DNA from: Ochrobactrum teleogrylli
GTDB lineage: Bacteria; Pseudomonadota; Alphaproteobacteria; Rhizobiales; Rhizobiaceae
NCBI RefSeq assembly: GCF_006376685.1
Contig: NZ_VEWL01000003.1
Location: forward strand, 341,727 to 405,726
Length of the DNA stretch: 64,000 nt
Reading direction: 5' to 3'
A model generated the notes under the pieces. The model was not told the DNA's origin, ran no database searches, and worked only from the letters and a program-made list of their open reading frames with translations. This document shows positions 31,444-40,406 of this stretch, in pieces (within the stretch, counting starts at the first letter, position 1; each line of letters starts with the position of its first letter). The position numbers and the translations under genes were made by a program.

Positions 31444-31487
31444 CGGCCCGACCTTTCATGGACCTGTTTAAAGCAGTCGCTGCGCAA

Positions 31488-32360
31488 TCAGGGTCTGCGG
31501 ATCAGCGTCGGCAGATCATAGAGATAAGCGATGCGCTTGATCGCATCCTGCAACGGTTCCAGCGTCACGGTCATGGTGTGACCGCTGGCATGGATCAGCA
31601 TGTCGGGCGCAGCGCAGATCGCGACATGCCCCTTCCAGAAAACAAGATCGCCACGCTGGAGATTGGAATAATCCGCATTCGGCTCCACCACCGTGCCCAG
31701 CGTATTTTGCTGCATGTCGGAATCGCGCAGAACCTTGCGGCCCGCGACCCACATGGCAAGCTGAACCAGACCGGAACAATCAATGCCGAAGCCGGACGTG
31801 CCGCCCCAAAGATAGGGCGTATGCAACAGCGTTTCCGCCACGGCCACATAGTCGGCAGCGTGTTCGCCGATTGGCGCCAGATGGCTTGCAATCATCGCCT
31901 CGCCGCTTTCCAGCACGGCATAAGGAGTGCCGCGCGTTTCGGCAGCGCCCACGATCCGCACGCGTGAACCAAGCGACAGCGCCTGTGTGTGCGGAAAACG
32001 CAAATCGGAGCCGGGATAGACAAAGGTTCGCGGCACGATGACCATATGGGTGGCTTCGCCCTGCGGTTTTTCGATGAACGACGCCGAGACATAACCCGTA
32101 TAACCGTCACGCTCGGCCTGCACCCAGCACCAGCCGTCCATTTCCTCGAAAACGCGCACCGTGTCGCCAAAAATGATCTGGGTCTGGGGTCCGCTGTCCG
32201 GGCGCGGCTGCGACCGGAGATCAACCACCGGCGCGGTCACCTGCATTTCGGTTCCGGCTATAAAGCGGGCCGCCTGCACCCGGTCGTTCAATCGCTCATC
32301 GGCGAGATCGGCGCGATAGGCATTGAGGCGGCGGTCGAGCGTGGTCACATCGGAACTCAT
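31488..32360 (-). CDS. NlpC/P60 family cysteine peptidase with SH3 domain
   Basis: The 290-residue protein has SH3-like segments in its first 165 residues (VVDLRSQPRPDSGPQTQIIFGDTVRVFEEMDGWCWVQ) and an NlpC/P60 domain with Cys195 (FGIDCSGLVQ), His245 (FWKGHVAI) and a third polar residue His257 (LIHASGH). This is the architecture of gamma-D-glutamyl-meso-DAP/L-Ala peptidases that recycle or remodel murein. No signal peptide is visible, so a cytoplasmic peptide-recycling role is possible. It follows the MarR gene by ten bases. Confidence 0.88.
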   Translation of the reverse strand: MSSDVTTLDRRLNAYRADLADERLNDRVQAARFIAGTEMQVTAPVVDLRSQPRPDSGPQTQIIFGDTVRVFEEMDGWCWVQAERDGYTGYVSASFIEKPQGEATHMVIVPRTFVYPGSDLRFPHTQALSLGSRVRIVGAAETRGTPYAVLESGEAMIASHLAPIGEHAADYVAVAETLLHTPYLWGGTSGFGIDCSGLVQLAMWVAGRKVLRDSDMQQNTLGTVVEPNADYSNLQRGDLVFWKGHVAICAAPDMLIHASGHTMTVTLEPLQDAIKRIAYLYDLPTLIRRP

Positions 32361-32370
32361 GGGCAGACAC

Positions 32371-32721
32371 TCATAAAGGTAACTCTCTGGCTTTGGCGAT
32401 CACCAGATCGCCCAGTCGTTCAACATAAAGCGCACCGGCGACAGTTCTCTTAACTAGCACATTTCGCCGGTCTTTTTCATCACGATGACGGGATAGAAGG
32501 TCGAGCGTACCCATCGTGTCGAGCGCGCGCGTGACCACCGGCTTGGTGACATCCAGTTTTGCCGCAAGCCCCCGCACCGTATGCGGCGGAGGCTCCAGAT
32601 AGATTGTCAGAAGAATAGCGGTCTGCCGCGTCGTGAGATCTGGCATCTCGTCACGTATCTGCCCCAGCGACAGGGTCTTCAGCAATGTCAGCGCCTGTAT
32701 CGGCTTCATCTCAACCGGCAT
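32371..32721 (-). CDS. MarR-type winged-helix regulator
   Basis: The 116-residue protein fits a single winged helix: LTTRQTAILLTIYLEPPPHTVRGLAAKLDVTKPVVTRALDTMGTLDLLSRHRDEKDRRNVLVKRTVAGALYVERL contains the recognition helix (KPVVTRALDTM) and the DxRxxx wing (DEKDRRNV). It is shorter than classical MarR (about 140) and lacks part of the dimer helices. GAGGATAGCGG precedes ATG 32721. It is likely co-transcribed with the NlpC/P60 gene. Confidence 0.82.
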   Translation of the reverse strand: MPVEMKPIQALTLLKTLSLGQIRDEMPDLTTRQTAILLTIYLEPPPHTVRGLAAKLDVTKPVVTRALDTMGTLDLLSRHRDEKDRRNVLVKRTVAGALYVERLGDLVIAKARELPL

Positions 32722-32857
32722 CCGCTATCCTCTACACCAAGGATTGTTTCGGAACCGTTTTATTCAACCCGCTTTCGCTGTTTCTGGCAAGAACTTTATG
32801 GCAGCTAACAAAAAAGCGGCCGAAGCCGCTTATCAGTAATCCGTCAGGATCGAACTG

Positions 32858-33295
32858 TCACTGCGTCTTGCGACGGAGGCGAACGATAATGTCCACATTG
32901 ACGATTTCCATGCCTTCCGGTGCGTCGGGCATATTGGCAACCGTCGGCTGGCCGCGTTCGCCATGCGGAATATCGAACACGACATTTTCCCCTTCGAGGA
33001 AGAAGTGCTGATGGTCCGAAATATTCGTGTCGAAATAAGTCTTGGAGCCTTCCACCGCGATGATGCGGAGCATTCCGGCTTCCGTGAACTGGTGCAATGT
33101 GTTGTAAACGGTAGCGAGAGACACCGGCACATCCGCCATGACCGCCTGTTCGTGGAGGTCTTCAGCGGACAGGTGGCGATCACCTTGCGAAAAAATCAGA
33201 CTGGCAAGCGCAACGCGCTGGCGCGTCGGACGCAGGCCGCAATCGCGGAGCCGTTCTTCCATAGAGACCGTCGAGTGGGTATGTGTAGACTGCAT
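32858..33295 (-). CDS. irr: Iron response regulator Irr (Fur family)
   Basis: Irr is the Fur-family regulator that controls iron and haem genes in rhizobia and Brucella and responds to haem. The protein of about 145 residues has the winged-helix segment LRPTRQRVALASLIFSQGDRHLSAEDLHEQ, the DNA-recognition helix VSLATVYNTLHQFTEAGML, and the haem-linked His cluster SDHQHFFLEG. The N-terminal Cys-Pro haem motif of Bradyrhizobium Irr is absent. Start ATG 33295 or GTG 33301. It is divergent from fabA. Confidence 0.9.
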   Translation of the reverse strand: MQSTHTHSTVSMEERLRDCGLRPTRQRVALASLIFSQGDRHLSAEDLHEQAVMADVPVSLATVYNTLHQFTEAGMLRIIAVEGSKTYFDTNISDHQHFFLEGENVVFDIPHGERGQPTVANMPDAPEGMEIVNVDIIVRLRRKTQ

Positions 33296-33615
33296 ATTCA
33301 CCGCTGGTTCCGTTACAAGCTTGTAGCAAATTCGTCAAAGATTGAACGGGCTGTTGCCCATTGCATACTGACATTGATATATGCCGTTGCGAAATAAGTA
33401 TCAATAGGCTTGGAGTTTGCCCGTTTTTTCGGGAAAATCCATTGCATATTTTTATGGTCGCTAAGGTTTTGTACGGGAACCAGTCTGTGATAGGGGTGTT
33501 CCGACTTGACGACCAGAAAGAGATAGAGCGGTTTGGGTGTTTGCGCTAAAACCGTTCCGAATGACAACCGGGCCGGATTGCCGGCCGATAGCGAATAAAC
33601 CTCAAGGGAGGCGAA
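33296..33615. other. irr-fabA divergent intergenic region (about 320 bp)
   Basis: The region contains the irr promoter listed separately and the fabA ribosome site AAGGGAGG. I see no good sigma70 pair facing fabA and no Irr-type inverted repeat (TTTAGAA-N-TTCTAAA). No gene is supported here. Confidence 0.5.
33376..33404 (-). promoter_or_regulatory. Probable irr promoter
   Basis: On the minus strand TTGATA (33404-33399) and TATATC (33381-33376) are spaced by 17 bp. They sit within a partial palindrome (ATTGATA/TATCAAT). Transcription would begin about 75 nt before the irr start. Confidence 0.55.
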
Positions 33616-34134
33616 ATGGCAGAACAGAAATCAAGCTACGGGTATGAAGAACTCCTCAGCTGCGGGCGCGGCGAGATGTTCGGCCCCGGCAATGCCCAGC
33701 TTCCCCTGCCGCCAATGCTGATGGTGCACCGCATCACCGATATTTCCGAAACCGGTGGAGAGTTCGGCAAGGGTTATATCCGCGCCGAATACGACGTGCG
33801 CCCTGACGACTGGTATTTTCCATGCCATTTCCAGGGCAACCCGATCATGCCGGGCTGCCTCGGCCTTGACGGCATGTGGCAGCTGACCGGCTTCTTCCTT
33901 GGCTGGCTCGGCGAACCGGGCCGCGGCATGGCGCTTTCGACCGGCGAAGTGAAATTCAAGGGCATGGTGCGCCCGCACACCAAGCTTCTCGAATATGGCA
34001 TCGACTTCAAGCGCGTCATGCGCGGACGTCTTGTGCTCGGCACCGCCGATGGCTGGCTGAAAGCCGATGGCGAAACCATCTACAAGGCCACCGATCTGCG
34101 CGTCGGCCTTTCAAAGGAAGGCGACGGACAATAA
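33616..34134 (+). CDS. fabA: 3-hydroxydecanoyl-ACP dehydratase/isomerase
   Basis: FabA introduces the double bond for unsaturated fatty acids by dehydrating 3-hydroxydecanoyl-ACP and isomerising the product. The 172-residue protein has His71 in [12 protein letters not shown] and Asp85 in GLDGMWQ, equivalent to E. coli His70/Asp84, plus [21 protein letters not shown] precedes ATG 33616. fabB and fabI follow on the same strand, and irr is divergent. Confidence 0.96.
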   Translation: MAEQKSSYGYEELLSCGRGEMFGPGNAQLPLPPMLMVHRITDISETGGEFGKGYIRAEYDVRPDDWYFPCHFQGNPIMPGCLGLDGMWQLTGFFLGWLGEPGRGMALSTGEVKFKGMVRPHTKLLEYGIDFKRVMRGRLVLGTADGWLKADGETIYKATDLRVGLSKEGDGQ

Positions 34135-34295
34135 TCGTCTGAACCAACCATTATTCACGGGCGCGACGGCAAAAACGAACAGTTTTTATGCGGTCGCGCT
34201 CAAAACATGCGAAGATCGCACCTATGTAACGGCGACGAGGCAGTCTTGACCCAAGCGACTGCCGCTCGACGAGCAAAGGTGTAAAGGAGAACGCG

Positions 34296-35519
34296 ATGCG
34301 GCGTGTGGTCGTAACGGGTATGGGGATCGTATCCTCGATTGGCAACAACACCGAAGAGGTGACGGCCTCGCTGCGCGAAGCCAAATCCGGCATCTCGCGT
34401 GCGGAAGAATATGCCGAACTGGGTTTCCGCTGCCAGGTGCACGGCGCACCGAAGATCGATGTCGAATCCCTCGTGGACCGTCGCGCCATGCGCTTCCACG
34501 GTCGCGGCACCGCCTGGAATCACATCGCCATGGATCAGGCGATTGCCGATGCTGGTCTTTCGGAAGACGAAGTCTCCAACGACCGCACCGGCATCATCAT
34601 GGGTTCGGGCGGTCCTTCCACCCGCACCATCGTTGATTCCGCCGACATCACCCGTGAAAAGGGCCCGAAGCGCGTCGGTCCGTTCGCCGTGCCGAAGGCC
34701 ATGAGCTCGACGGCGTCCGCGACGCTGGCGACCTTCTTCAAGATCAAGGGCATCAACTATTCGATCTCCTCGGCCTGCGCGACATCCAACCATTGCATCG
34801 GCAATGCGTTCGAGATGATCCAGTATGGCAAGCAGGACCGCATGTTTGCGGGCGGCTGCGAAGATCTCGACTGGACGCTTTCGGTGCTATTCGACGCCAT
34901 GGGCGCGATGGCGACCAAGTATAACGACACGCCTGCCACCGCATCACGCGCTTATGACAAGAACCGTGACGGCTTTGTGATTGCAGGCGGCGCTGGCGTT
35001 CTGGTGCTGGAAGATCTCGAAACCGCGCTCGCACGCGGCGCGAAGATCTATGGCGAAATCGTCGGCTATGGCGCAACCTCCGACGGCTACGACATGGTCG
35101 CTCCGTCCGGTGAAGGCGCGATCCGCTGCATGAAGATGGCGCTTTCGACCGTCAAGACCAAGATCGACTACATCAACCCGCACGCAACCTCGACGCCAGC
35201 TGGTGATGCGCCGGAAATCGACGCCATCCGTCAGGTGTTCGGCTCGGGCGACGCATGCCCGCCGATTGCCGCGACCAAGTCGCTGACCGGCCATTCGCTG
35301 GGCGCAACGGGCGTGCAGGAAGCGATCTATTCGCTTTTGATGATGCAGAATAATTTCATTTGCGAAAGCGCGCATATCGAAGAATTGGACCCTGCCTTCG
35401 CGGACATGCCTATCGTCCGCAAGCGCATCGATAATGCTCAGCTCAATACCGTGCTCTCCAACTCCTTCGGGTTTGGCGGCACCAATGCGACGCTGGTTTT
35501 CCAGCGCTACCAGAGCTGA
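34296..35519 (+). CDS. fabB: 3-oxoacyl-ACP synthase I
   Basis: FabB elongates unsaturated acyl-ACP intermediates made by FabA. The 407-residue protein has the nucleophile Cys161 ([12 protein letters not shown]), both active-site histidines ([11 protein letters not shown] and [12 protein letters not shown]) and the C-terminal [22 protein letters not shown] precedes ATG 34296. The fabA-fabB pairing is the normal context for anaerobic-type unsaturated fatty acid synthesis. Confidence 0.96.
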   Translation: MRRVVVTGMGIVSSIGNNTEEVTASLREAKSGISRAEEYAELGFRCQVHGAPKIDVESLVDRRAMRFHGRGTAWNHIAMDQAIADAGLSEDEVSNDRTGIIMGSGGPSTRTIVDSADITREKGPKRVGPFAVPKAMSSTASATLATFFKIKGINYSISSACATSNHCIGNAFEMIQYGKQDRMFAGGCEDLDWTLSVLFDAMGAMATKYNDTPATASRAYDKNRDGFVIAGGAGVLVLEDLETALARGAKIYGEIVGYGATSDGYDMVAPSGEGAIRCMKMALSTVKTKIDYINPHATSTPAGDAPEIDAIRQVFGSGDACPPIAATKSLTGHSLGATGVQEAIYSLLMMQNNFICESAHIEELDPAFADMPIVRKRIDNAQLNTVLSNSFGFGGTNATLVFQRYQS

Positions 35520-35532
35520 GGGAGAGGGGAAT

Positions 35533-36351
35533 ATGGAAGGTTTGATGCAAGGAAAACGCGGCCTCATCATGGGGGTCGCGAATAATCATTCTCTGGCATG
35601 GGGCATCTCGAAGCAACTGGCCGCACAGGGCGCGGAACTCGCTTTCACCTATCAGGGCGATGCGCTGGGCAAGCGCGTGAAGCCGCTGGCCGAACAGGTC
35701 GGCTCGGACCTCGTCCTGCCCTGCGATGTCGAAGACATTTCTACGGTCGATGCGGTTTTTGCCGAAATCGAGAAGAAGTGGGGCAAGCTCGATTTCATCG
35801 TTCACGCCATCGGTTTTTCCGACAAGACCGAACTGAAGGGCCGTTACGCAGACGTCACCACGCGCGATAATTTCAGCCGGACCATGGTGATTTCCGCCTA
35901 CTCCTTCACGGAAATGGCGCAGCGCGCTGAAAGGCTGATGAAGGACGGCGGTTCAATCCTGACGCTGACCTATGGCGGCTCGACCCGCACGATCCCGAAC
36001 TACAACGTTATGGGCGTTGCCAAGGCGGCGCTTGAAGCCATGGTTCGCTATCTGGCTGCCGATTACGGCCCGCAGGGCATCCGCGTCAATGCCATTTCGG
36101 CTGGCCCGGTGCGCACGCTGGCCGGTGCTGGCATCGGCGATGCGCGCGCAATCTTCAGCTATCAGCGCCGCAATTCGCCGCTGCGCCGCACGGTCGACAT
36201 CGACGATGTCGGCAAATCGGCTGTCTATCTCCTGTCCGATCTGTCGAGCGGCGTGACCGGCGAAATCCATTATGTGGATTCCGGCTACAACATCGTTTCA
36301 ATGCCGACGCTGGAAGAGTTGAAAAGCTCCGACGCCGAACGCGGCGAGTAA
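35533..36351 (+). CDS. fabI: Enoyl-ACP reductase (NADH)
   Basis: FabI reduces enoyl-ACP in the last step of each elongation cycle. The 272-residue protein starts MEGLMQGKRGLIMGVANNHSLAWG, with the NAD-binding GVxNxxSxAWG pattern; the catalytic Tyr and Lys appear as Y-x6-K in NYNVMGVAKAALE. AGAGGGGA precedes ATG 35533, 13 bases after the fabB stop, so the two are co-transcribed. A terminator follows. Confidence 0.95.
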   Translation: MEGLMQGKRGLIMGVANNHSLAWGISKQLAAQGAELAFTYQGDALGKRVKPLAEQVGSDLVLPCDVEDISTVDAVFAEIEKKWGKLDFIVHAIGFSDKTELKGRYADVTTRDNFSRTMVISAYSFTEMAQRAERLMKDGGSILTLTYGGSTRTIPNYNVMGVAKAALEAMVRYLAADYGPQGIRVNAISAGPVRTLAGAGIGDARAIFSYQRRNSPLRRTVDIDDVGKSAVYLLSDLSSGVTGEIHYVDSGYNIVSMPTLEELKSSDAERGE

Positions 36352-36368
36352 GCTTTACATTGCTCAAC

Positions 36369-36397
36369 AAAAAGCCCGGCATCTTGCTGGGCTTTTT
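36369..36397. terminator. Bidirectional terminator between fabI and GNAT gene
   Basis: AAAAAGCCC pairs with GGGCTTTTT around a GC-containing stem and short loop, with T-runs on both strands. It separates the convergent fab and GNAT-moeB-recF units. Confidence 0.88.
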
Positions 36398-36406
36398 GTT
36401 TTACCT

Positions 36407-36886
36407 TTACGCAATTTCCTTGCGCATGGTGACGGAGGTCGTTCGCGTATAGCCGGGATGGGCCGTTTCCGCGATCTTTCGATAACCCAGTTTTTCAAAC
36501 ACCGCCCGGTTGCGCATCAGTTCGATACGCACCTGCAATTCAATCGCCGGCTTGCCCTTCGCGATAGTTTCGGCCTCCACACAATGCATAAGGGCGCGCG
36601 CGATCCCTTGCCCCTCGAAAGCAGGCGCAACGGCCAGCTTGCCGAGATAAAAGCTGTCGCTTCCTTCTTTGATGAAAACGCAGCCTACTAGTTCTTCGCC
36701 GATCAGGGCGACAAAGCCGATTTCATCGCTGGCCTTTTGTTTCAGTCCTTCCGCGGTCAGAAGATGCGCGGACGACGGCGGATCGATCACGCCGTCCATA
36801 TAGGCAAAGCTGTCGCGGATGAGTTTCAGAAGCTCGTCCCAGCGGGCGAAATCCTGAGTGATGGGTACGATACGGGGCGTGGTCAT
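36407..36886 (-). CDS. GNAT family N-acetyltransferase
   Basis: The 159-residue protein has a GNAT core with the acetyl-CoA loop VAPAFEGQGIARALMHCVEAEA-like segment (LAVAPAFEGQGIARALMHCVE) and a C-terminal ELMRNRAVFEKLGYRKIAETAHPGY. Substrate is unknown. Its ATG overlaps the stop codon of the moeB/thiF gene upstream by four bases (ATGA), so the pair is translationally coupled. Confidence 0.87.
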   Translation of the reverse strand: MTTPRIVPITQDFARWDELLKLIRDSFAYMDGVIDPPSSAHLLTAEGLKQKASDEIGFVALIGEELVGCVFIKEGSDSFYLGKLAVAPAFEGQGIARALMHCVEAETIAKGKPAIELQVRIELMRNRAVFEKLGYRKIAETAHPGYTRTTSVTMRKEIA

Positions 36887-37653
36887 TTGGGCGTGCGCGC
36901 CTTGTATCGAATGGTCTCGAAGCGGACATTCAGCGCATTATAGAGCAACAGGCGACCGACCAGCGGCTCGCCGATGCCAGTGACGAGCTTGATGACCTCC
37001 ATCGCCTGCAAGCTGCCGATCACGCCCGGCAATACACCCAGCACGCCCGCTTCCGCGCAGGTTGGGACGGTTCCCGGTGGTGGTGCTTCCGGGAAGAGAT
37101 CGCGATAGGAGGGATTTGGCGCGCCATCTGGTCCCGTCAGATAAGGCATCAGCACCGTCACGGTGCCATCGAAACGGCCCATCGCGCCTGTCACCAGCGG
37201 GCGCCCGACCTTGGCTGCCGTATCCGCCAGCACATAGCGTGTCGTGAAATTATCGGAACCGTCGACGATCACATCGTAAGCGGCAATGAGCGCTTCGGCA
37301 TTGTCCGCACTGAGACGCAGGGCGTGGCCTTCGACCGCCACATGCGGATTGATGCGCGTAATGGCGCTTCGCGCGCTCTCGACCTTTTGCTGCCCGACGC
37401 TTTCCGTGTCGTGGATGACCTGACGCTGCAGGTTGGACAGCGAAACCGTGTCGTCATCGACGATGCCAAGCGTTCCTATGCCCGCTGCCGCCAGATATTG
37501 CAGCACGGGCGCGCCGAGACCGCCAGCGCCGACGACCAGCACGCGGGCCGCCTTCAGCTTCTGCTGGCCGGGACCACCGACTTCCGGCAGCACGATATGG
37601 CGCGCATAGCGTTCAAGCTCTTCGGACGAAAAAGGTCTGGATGGTGCATTCAT
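36883..37653 (-). CDS. moeB: ThiF/MoeB-type adenylyltransferase
   Basis: MoeB/ThiF enzymes adenylate the C-terminal Gly of a small sulfur carrier (MoaD or ThiS). The 256-residue protein starts MNAPSRPFSSEELERYARHIVLPEVGGPGQQKL and carries the nucleotide-binding GAGGLGAPVLQYLAAAGIGTLGIVDDDTV and SNLQRQVIHD motifs. The CxxC zinc pairs of some family members are not evident. No rhodanese domain is attached. Carrier specificity is undetermined. Confidence 0.88.
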   Translation of the reverse strand: MNAPSRPFSSEELERYARHIVLPEVGGPGQQKLKAARVLVVGAGGLGAPVLQYLAAAGIGTLGIVDDDTVSLSNLQRQVIHDTESVGQQKVESARSAITRINPHVAVEGHALRLSADNAEALIAAYDVIVDGSDNFTTRYVLADTAAKVGRPLVTGAMGRFDGTVTVLMPYLTGPDGAPNPSYRDLFPEAPPPGTVPTCAEAGVLGVLPGVIGSLQAMEVIKLVTGIGEPLVGRLLLYNALNVRFETIRYKARTPK

Positions 37654-37699
37654 GATGGCCACAACATATGCCTCCGCGACGATGCTGTCAGCGGATATT

Positions 37700-38854
37700 T
37701 TAGCTCTTGGTGAGGACGCCGCCTGCGACACTGAAAAACTGCGCATCGCCGCCAAGCGTATCGAACAGCGCCCTGTCGGTTCCGGTCATGAAGGCCTGTC
37801 CGCCGAGATCATCGAGAATGCTGAACAAGGCGGCACGACGACCTGAATCGAGATGCGCGGCGATTTCGTCCAGAAGGAGAATCGGGGCCATGCCGGATAA
37901 TTCGCCGGTCAGGCGCGCATGGGCGAGGATAAGACCGATCAGCAATGCCTTCTGCTCCCCGGTCGAACAAAGGGCGGCAGGCATCGCCTTCGGCCGATGC
38001 TGCACGATGAGGTCGGTGCGGTGCGGCCCGTCCAGCGTGCGGCCAGCCGCTCGATCCCGGCTGCGCCCGTCACGCAAGTTGCGGCGGAAATCCTCTTCCA
38101 GATCGAGCGCCGCCTCAACGCCGATCCGCTGTTCCAGCGAACCTTCCAGAAAGCAATCCGCCTTCGGGAAAGGACCTTCTGCCGGCAACCGTTCGATCAT
38201 GGCTGCAATCAGCCGCATGGCTTCCGCCCGCGCTGCGGCAATGGCGGTGCCAAGCTCCGCCATCTGACTTTCAATGGCGTCGAGCCAACGGTCGTCATTA
38301 TTGCCTTCGCTCAAAAGCCGGTTACGGCTGCGCATGGCCTTCTCATAATCGAGCACACGCTTGCCGTGCCCGGTATCGATGGCGAGCACCATGCGGTCGA
38401 GAAAGCGCCGCCGGTCCGACGCGCCACCGGTGAAAAGCCCGTCCATGGAAGGAACGACCCAAAGAATGCGGGCATAATCGAGCAGCTCGTCGCCAGAGGC
38501 CGCAACGCCGTTGATGCGAACCTTGCGCCCGCCTTCTCCGCCGCCTGCAGTTCCAGTGCCAATTTCTGCTTCGCCGTAAATCATGCAGTCGAGCGTTGCG
38601 TGGATGGCAAAGCCGTCATGCGCGACAGTTCGCGCCACATCGTCATAGGAGGCCCGGCGAAGGCCGCGCCCCGGCGACAGAAAGGAAAGTGCTTCGATGA
38701 GATTGGTCTTGCCCGAACCGTTCTCGCCCGTCAGCACCACATGGCCGAGACCAAGCGGCAGCGAGAGTTCCGCATAATTGCGGAAATCAGTCAATTTAAG
38801 CCGCCGGACCGAAACCCGGTCAGGGCGGCTCGTTATGTCGTCTTTTATATCCAC
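37700..38854 (-). CDS. recF: DNA replication and repair protein RecF
   Basis: RecF loads RecA at gapped DNA together with RecO and RecR. The 384-residue ABC-type ATPase has the N-terminal LTDFRNYAELSLPL, Walker A GENGSGKTNL (about 43-52), the signature CSTGEQKALLIGLILAHA and Walker B PILLLDEIAAHLD. The GTG start at 38854 has a weak ribosome site. It follows dnaN in the usual dnaA-dnaN-recF order. Confidence 0.93.
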   Translation of the reverse strand: MDIKDDITSRPDRVSVRRLKLTDFRNYAELSLPLGLGHVVLTGENGSGKTNLIEALSFLSPGRGLRRASYDDVARTVAHDGFAIHATLDCMIYGEAEIGTGTAGGGEGGRKVRINGVAASGDELLDYARILWVVPSMDGLFTGGASDRRRFLDRMVLAIDTGHGKRVLDYEKAMRSRNRLLSEGNNDDRWLDAIESQMAELGTAIAAARAEAMRLIAAMIERLPAEGPFPKADCFLEGSLEQRIGVEAALDLEEDFRRNLRDGRSRDRAAGRTLDGPHRTDLIVQHRPKAMPAALCSTGEQKALLIGLILAHARLTGELSGMAPILLLDEIAAHLDSGRRAALFSILDDLGGQAFMTGTDRALFDTLGGDAQFFSVAGGVLTKS

Positions 38855-38967
38855 AATCGGGTTCTTTAAGAGGCCTCTTCCAGCGAGATGCCGTGGCTGT
38901 CGAGATTTTGGTTATGGCGAGCCGAAAATGGCGGGATTTGAGAACCGGAGCGGAGTGTACTTCACCG

Positions 38968-39004
38968 CATAATCCCGAAAAGTTGCTGACTTGTCGGGAT
39001 TATG
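38968..39004. repeat. 11-bp inverted repeat between recF and dnaN
   Basis: CATAATCCCGA (38968-38978) and TCGGGATTATG (38994-39004) pair perfectly around a 15-nt loop in the 230-bp dnaN-recF gap. The gap otherwise holds nothing I can identify. It may end or attenuate dnaN transcription, though there is no T-run. Confidence 0.5.
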
Positions 39005-39084
39005 CGTCGAAAAATGCCACGTGAGCACCGGAAGCGAAAAATCACGCCATTTGCAGGCCGCCAGAGCCTGAAGATCGATAGCTC

Positions 39085-40203
39085 CTAAACGCGCATCGGC
39101 ATCAGGACATACAGCACATCTTCGTCGCCGGTGTCGCGCACCAGTGTGGGCGAACCGGCATCAGCCAGCATGAAGACAGCATCCGAGCCGGAAAGCTGGC
39201 TGGTGATATCGAGCAGATATTTGGAGTTGAAGCCGATATCCAGTGGATCGGAATCATAATCCGCTGCCAGCTCATCCGTAGCGCTGCCCGAATCGGGATT
39301 ATTGACCGTCAGCGTCAGCTGGCCATCGGCGATGGAAAGCTTGACCGCACGGCCACGCTCGCTCGAAATGGTCGAAACGCGGTCCACCGAAGCGGCAAAT
39401 TCCTGGCGTCCGATGGTGAGCTTCTTGTCATTGCCGGAAGGAATGACGCGCTGGTAATCCGGGAAGGTGCCGTCAATGAGCTTGGAAGTAAGCACCACCG
39501 AGCCGACCGTGAAGCGGATCTTGGCATCCGACAGTTCCACTGTCGCCACCACATCCGGAGCGTCAACCAGCTTTTGCAGTTCGGCAACCGTCTTGCGCGG
39601 GATGATAATGCCCGGCATGCCTTCCGTGCCCGATGGCGCTTCCAGTTCGGCGCGCGCCAGACGGTGACCGTCGGTCGCCACGGCGCGCAGCTTCAGAGCG
39701 CCGTCGCTTTCAATGGCATGGAAGTAGATGCCGTTCAGATAATAGCGGGTTTCTTCCGTCGAGATCGCAAACTGGGTGCGATCGATAAGGCGCTTCAGCG
39801 CCTGCGCTTCGATGCGGAAGGAATGGGTGAAAGACCCGGCTGTCAGTTCCGGGAAGTCCGACTGCGGCAGACACTGGAGACGGAAGGACGATTTGCCGGA
39901 AATGACCGACATCGAACCGCCATCCGGATTGGTCGACAGCATGACTTCCGCGCCATCGGGAAGCTTGCGCACAATGTCATAGAGAAGGTGTGCCGGAACG
40001 GTCGTCGCACCCGCCTGCTCGACCATGGCGGCGGTTGCTTCATTCACTTCGAGGTCGAGATCGGTCGCCTTGAGGGCGAGGCTTGCGCCTTCGGCCTGCA
40101 AAAGCACGTTCGACAGAATCGGAATCGTGTTGCGACGCTCCACGACGCGGTGGACGTGGTTGAGAGATTTGAGAAGGTTCGATCGCTCTAGGGTAACACG
40201 CAT
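39085..40203 (-). CDS. dnaN: DNA polymerase III beta subunit (sliding clamp)
   Basis: DnaN is the ring-shaped processivity clamp of DNA polymerase III. The 372-residue protein starts MRVTLERSNLLKSLNHVHRVVERRNTIPILSNVLL and contains three clamp domains; the C-terminal YVLMPMRV is the normal family ending that forms part of the clamp-binding pocket. Four codons upstream of this Met are open but unlikely. It is separated from dnaA by a terminator. Confidence 0.96.
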   Translation of the reverse strand: MRVTLERSNLLKSLNHVHRVVERRNTIPILSNVLLQAEGASLALKATDLDLEVNEATAAMVEQAGATTVPAHLLYDIVRKLPDGAEVMLSTNPDGGSMSVISGKSSFRLQCLPQSDFPELTAGSFTHSFRIEAQALKRLIDRTQFAISTEETRYYLNGIYFHAIESDGALKLRAVATDGHRLARAELEAPSGTEGMPGIIIPRKTVAELQKLVDAPDVVATVELSDAKIRFTVGSVVLTSKLIDGTFPDYQRVIPSGNDKKLTIGRQEFAASVDRVSTISSERGRAVKLSIADGQLTLTVNNPDSGSATDELAADYDSDPLDIGFNSKYLLDITSQLSGSDAVFMLADAGSPTLVRDTGDEDVLYVLMPMRV

Positions 40204-40326
40204 GTTCAAACGCACTCGCTCGCTGGGACCAGGGCGCTTGCATCTGATGGGCAGCGGCCCTCGTCGGTACGGCGCCAGAGGCGCCAGAAAGGTCCGTTAA
40301 AGTGGCAGATTTTTAAGGAGAAAAGC

Positions 40327-40369
40327 AAGCCCGCGCCGTGCCGTAATGCGACAGGGCCCGGGCTTTTTG
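40327..40369 (-). terminator. Terminator between dnaA and dnaN
   Basis: AAGCCCG (40327-40333) and CGGGCTT (40359-40365) form a stem around a GC-rich loop; on the minus strand it is followed by GCTTTTC. It lies 38 bases after the dnaA stop codon, so dnaN should have its own promoter. Confidence 0.65.
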
Positions 40370-40406
40370 TTGATAACCGCCTTTGATAGCGGGGAAGCTG
40401 GTTTTA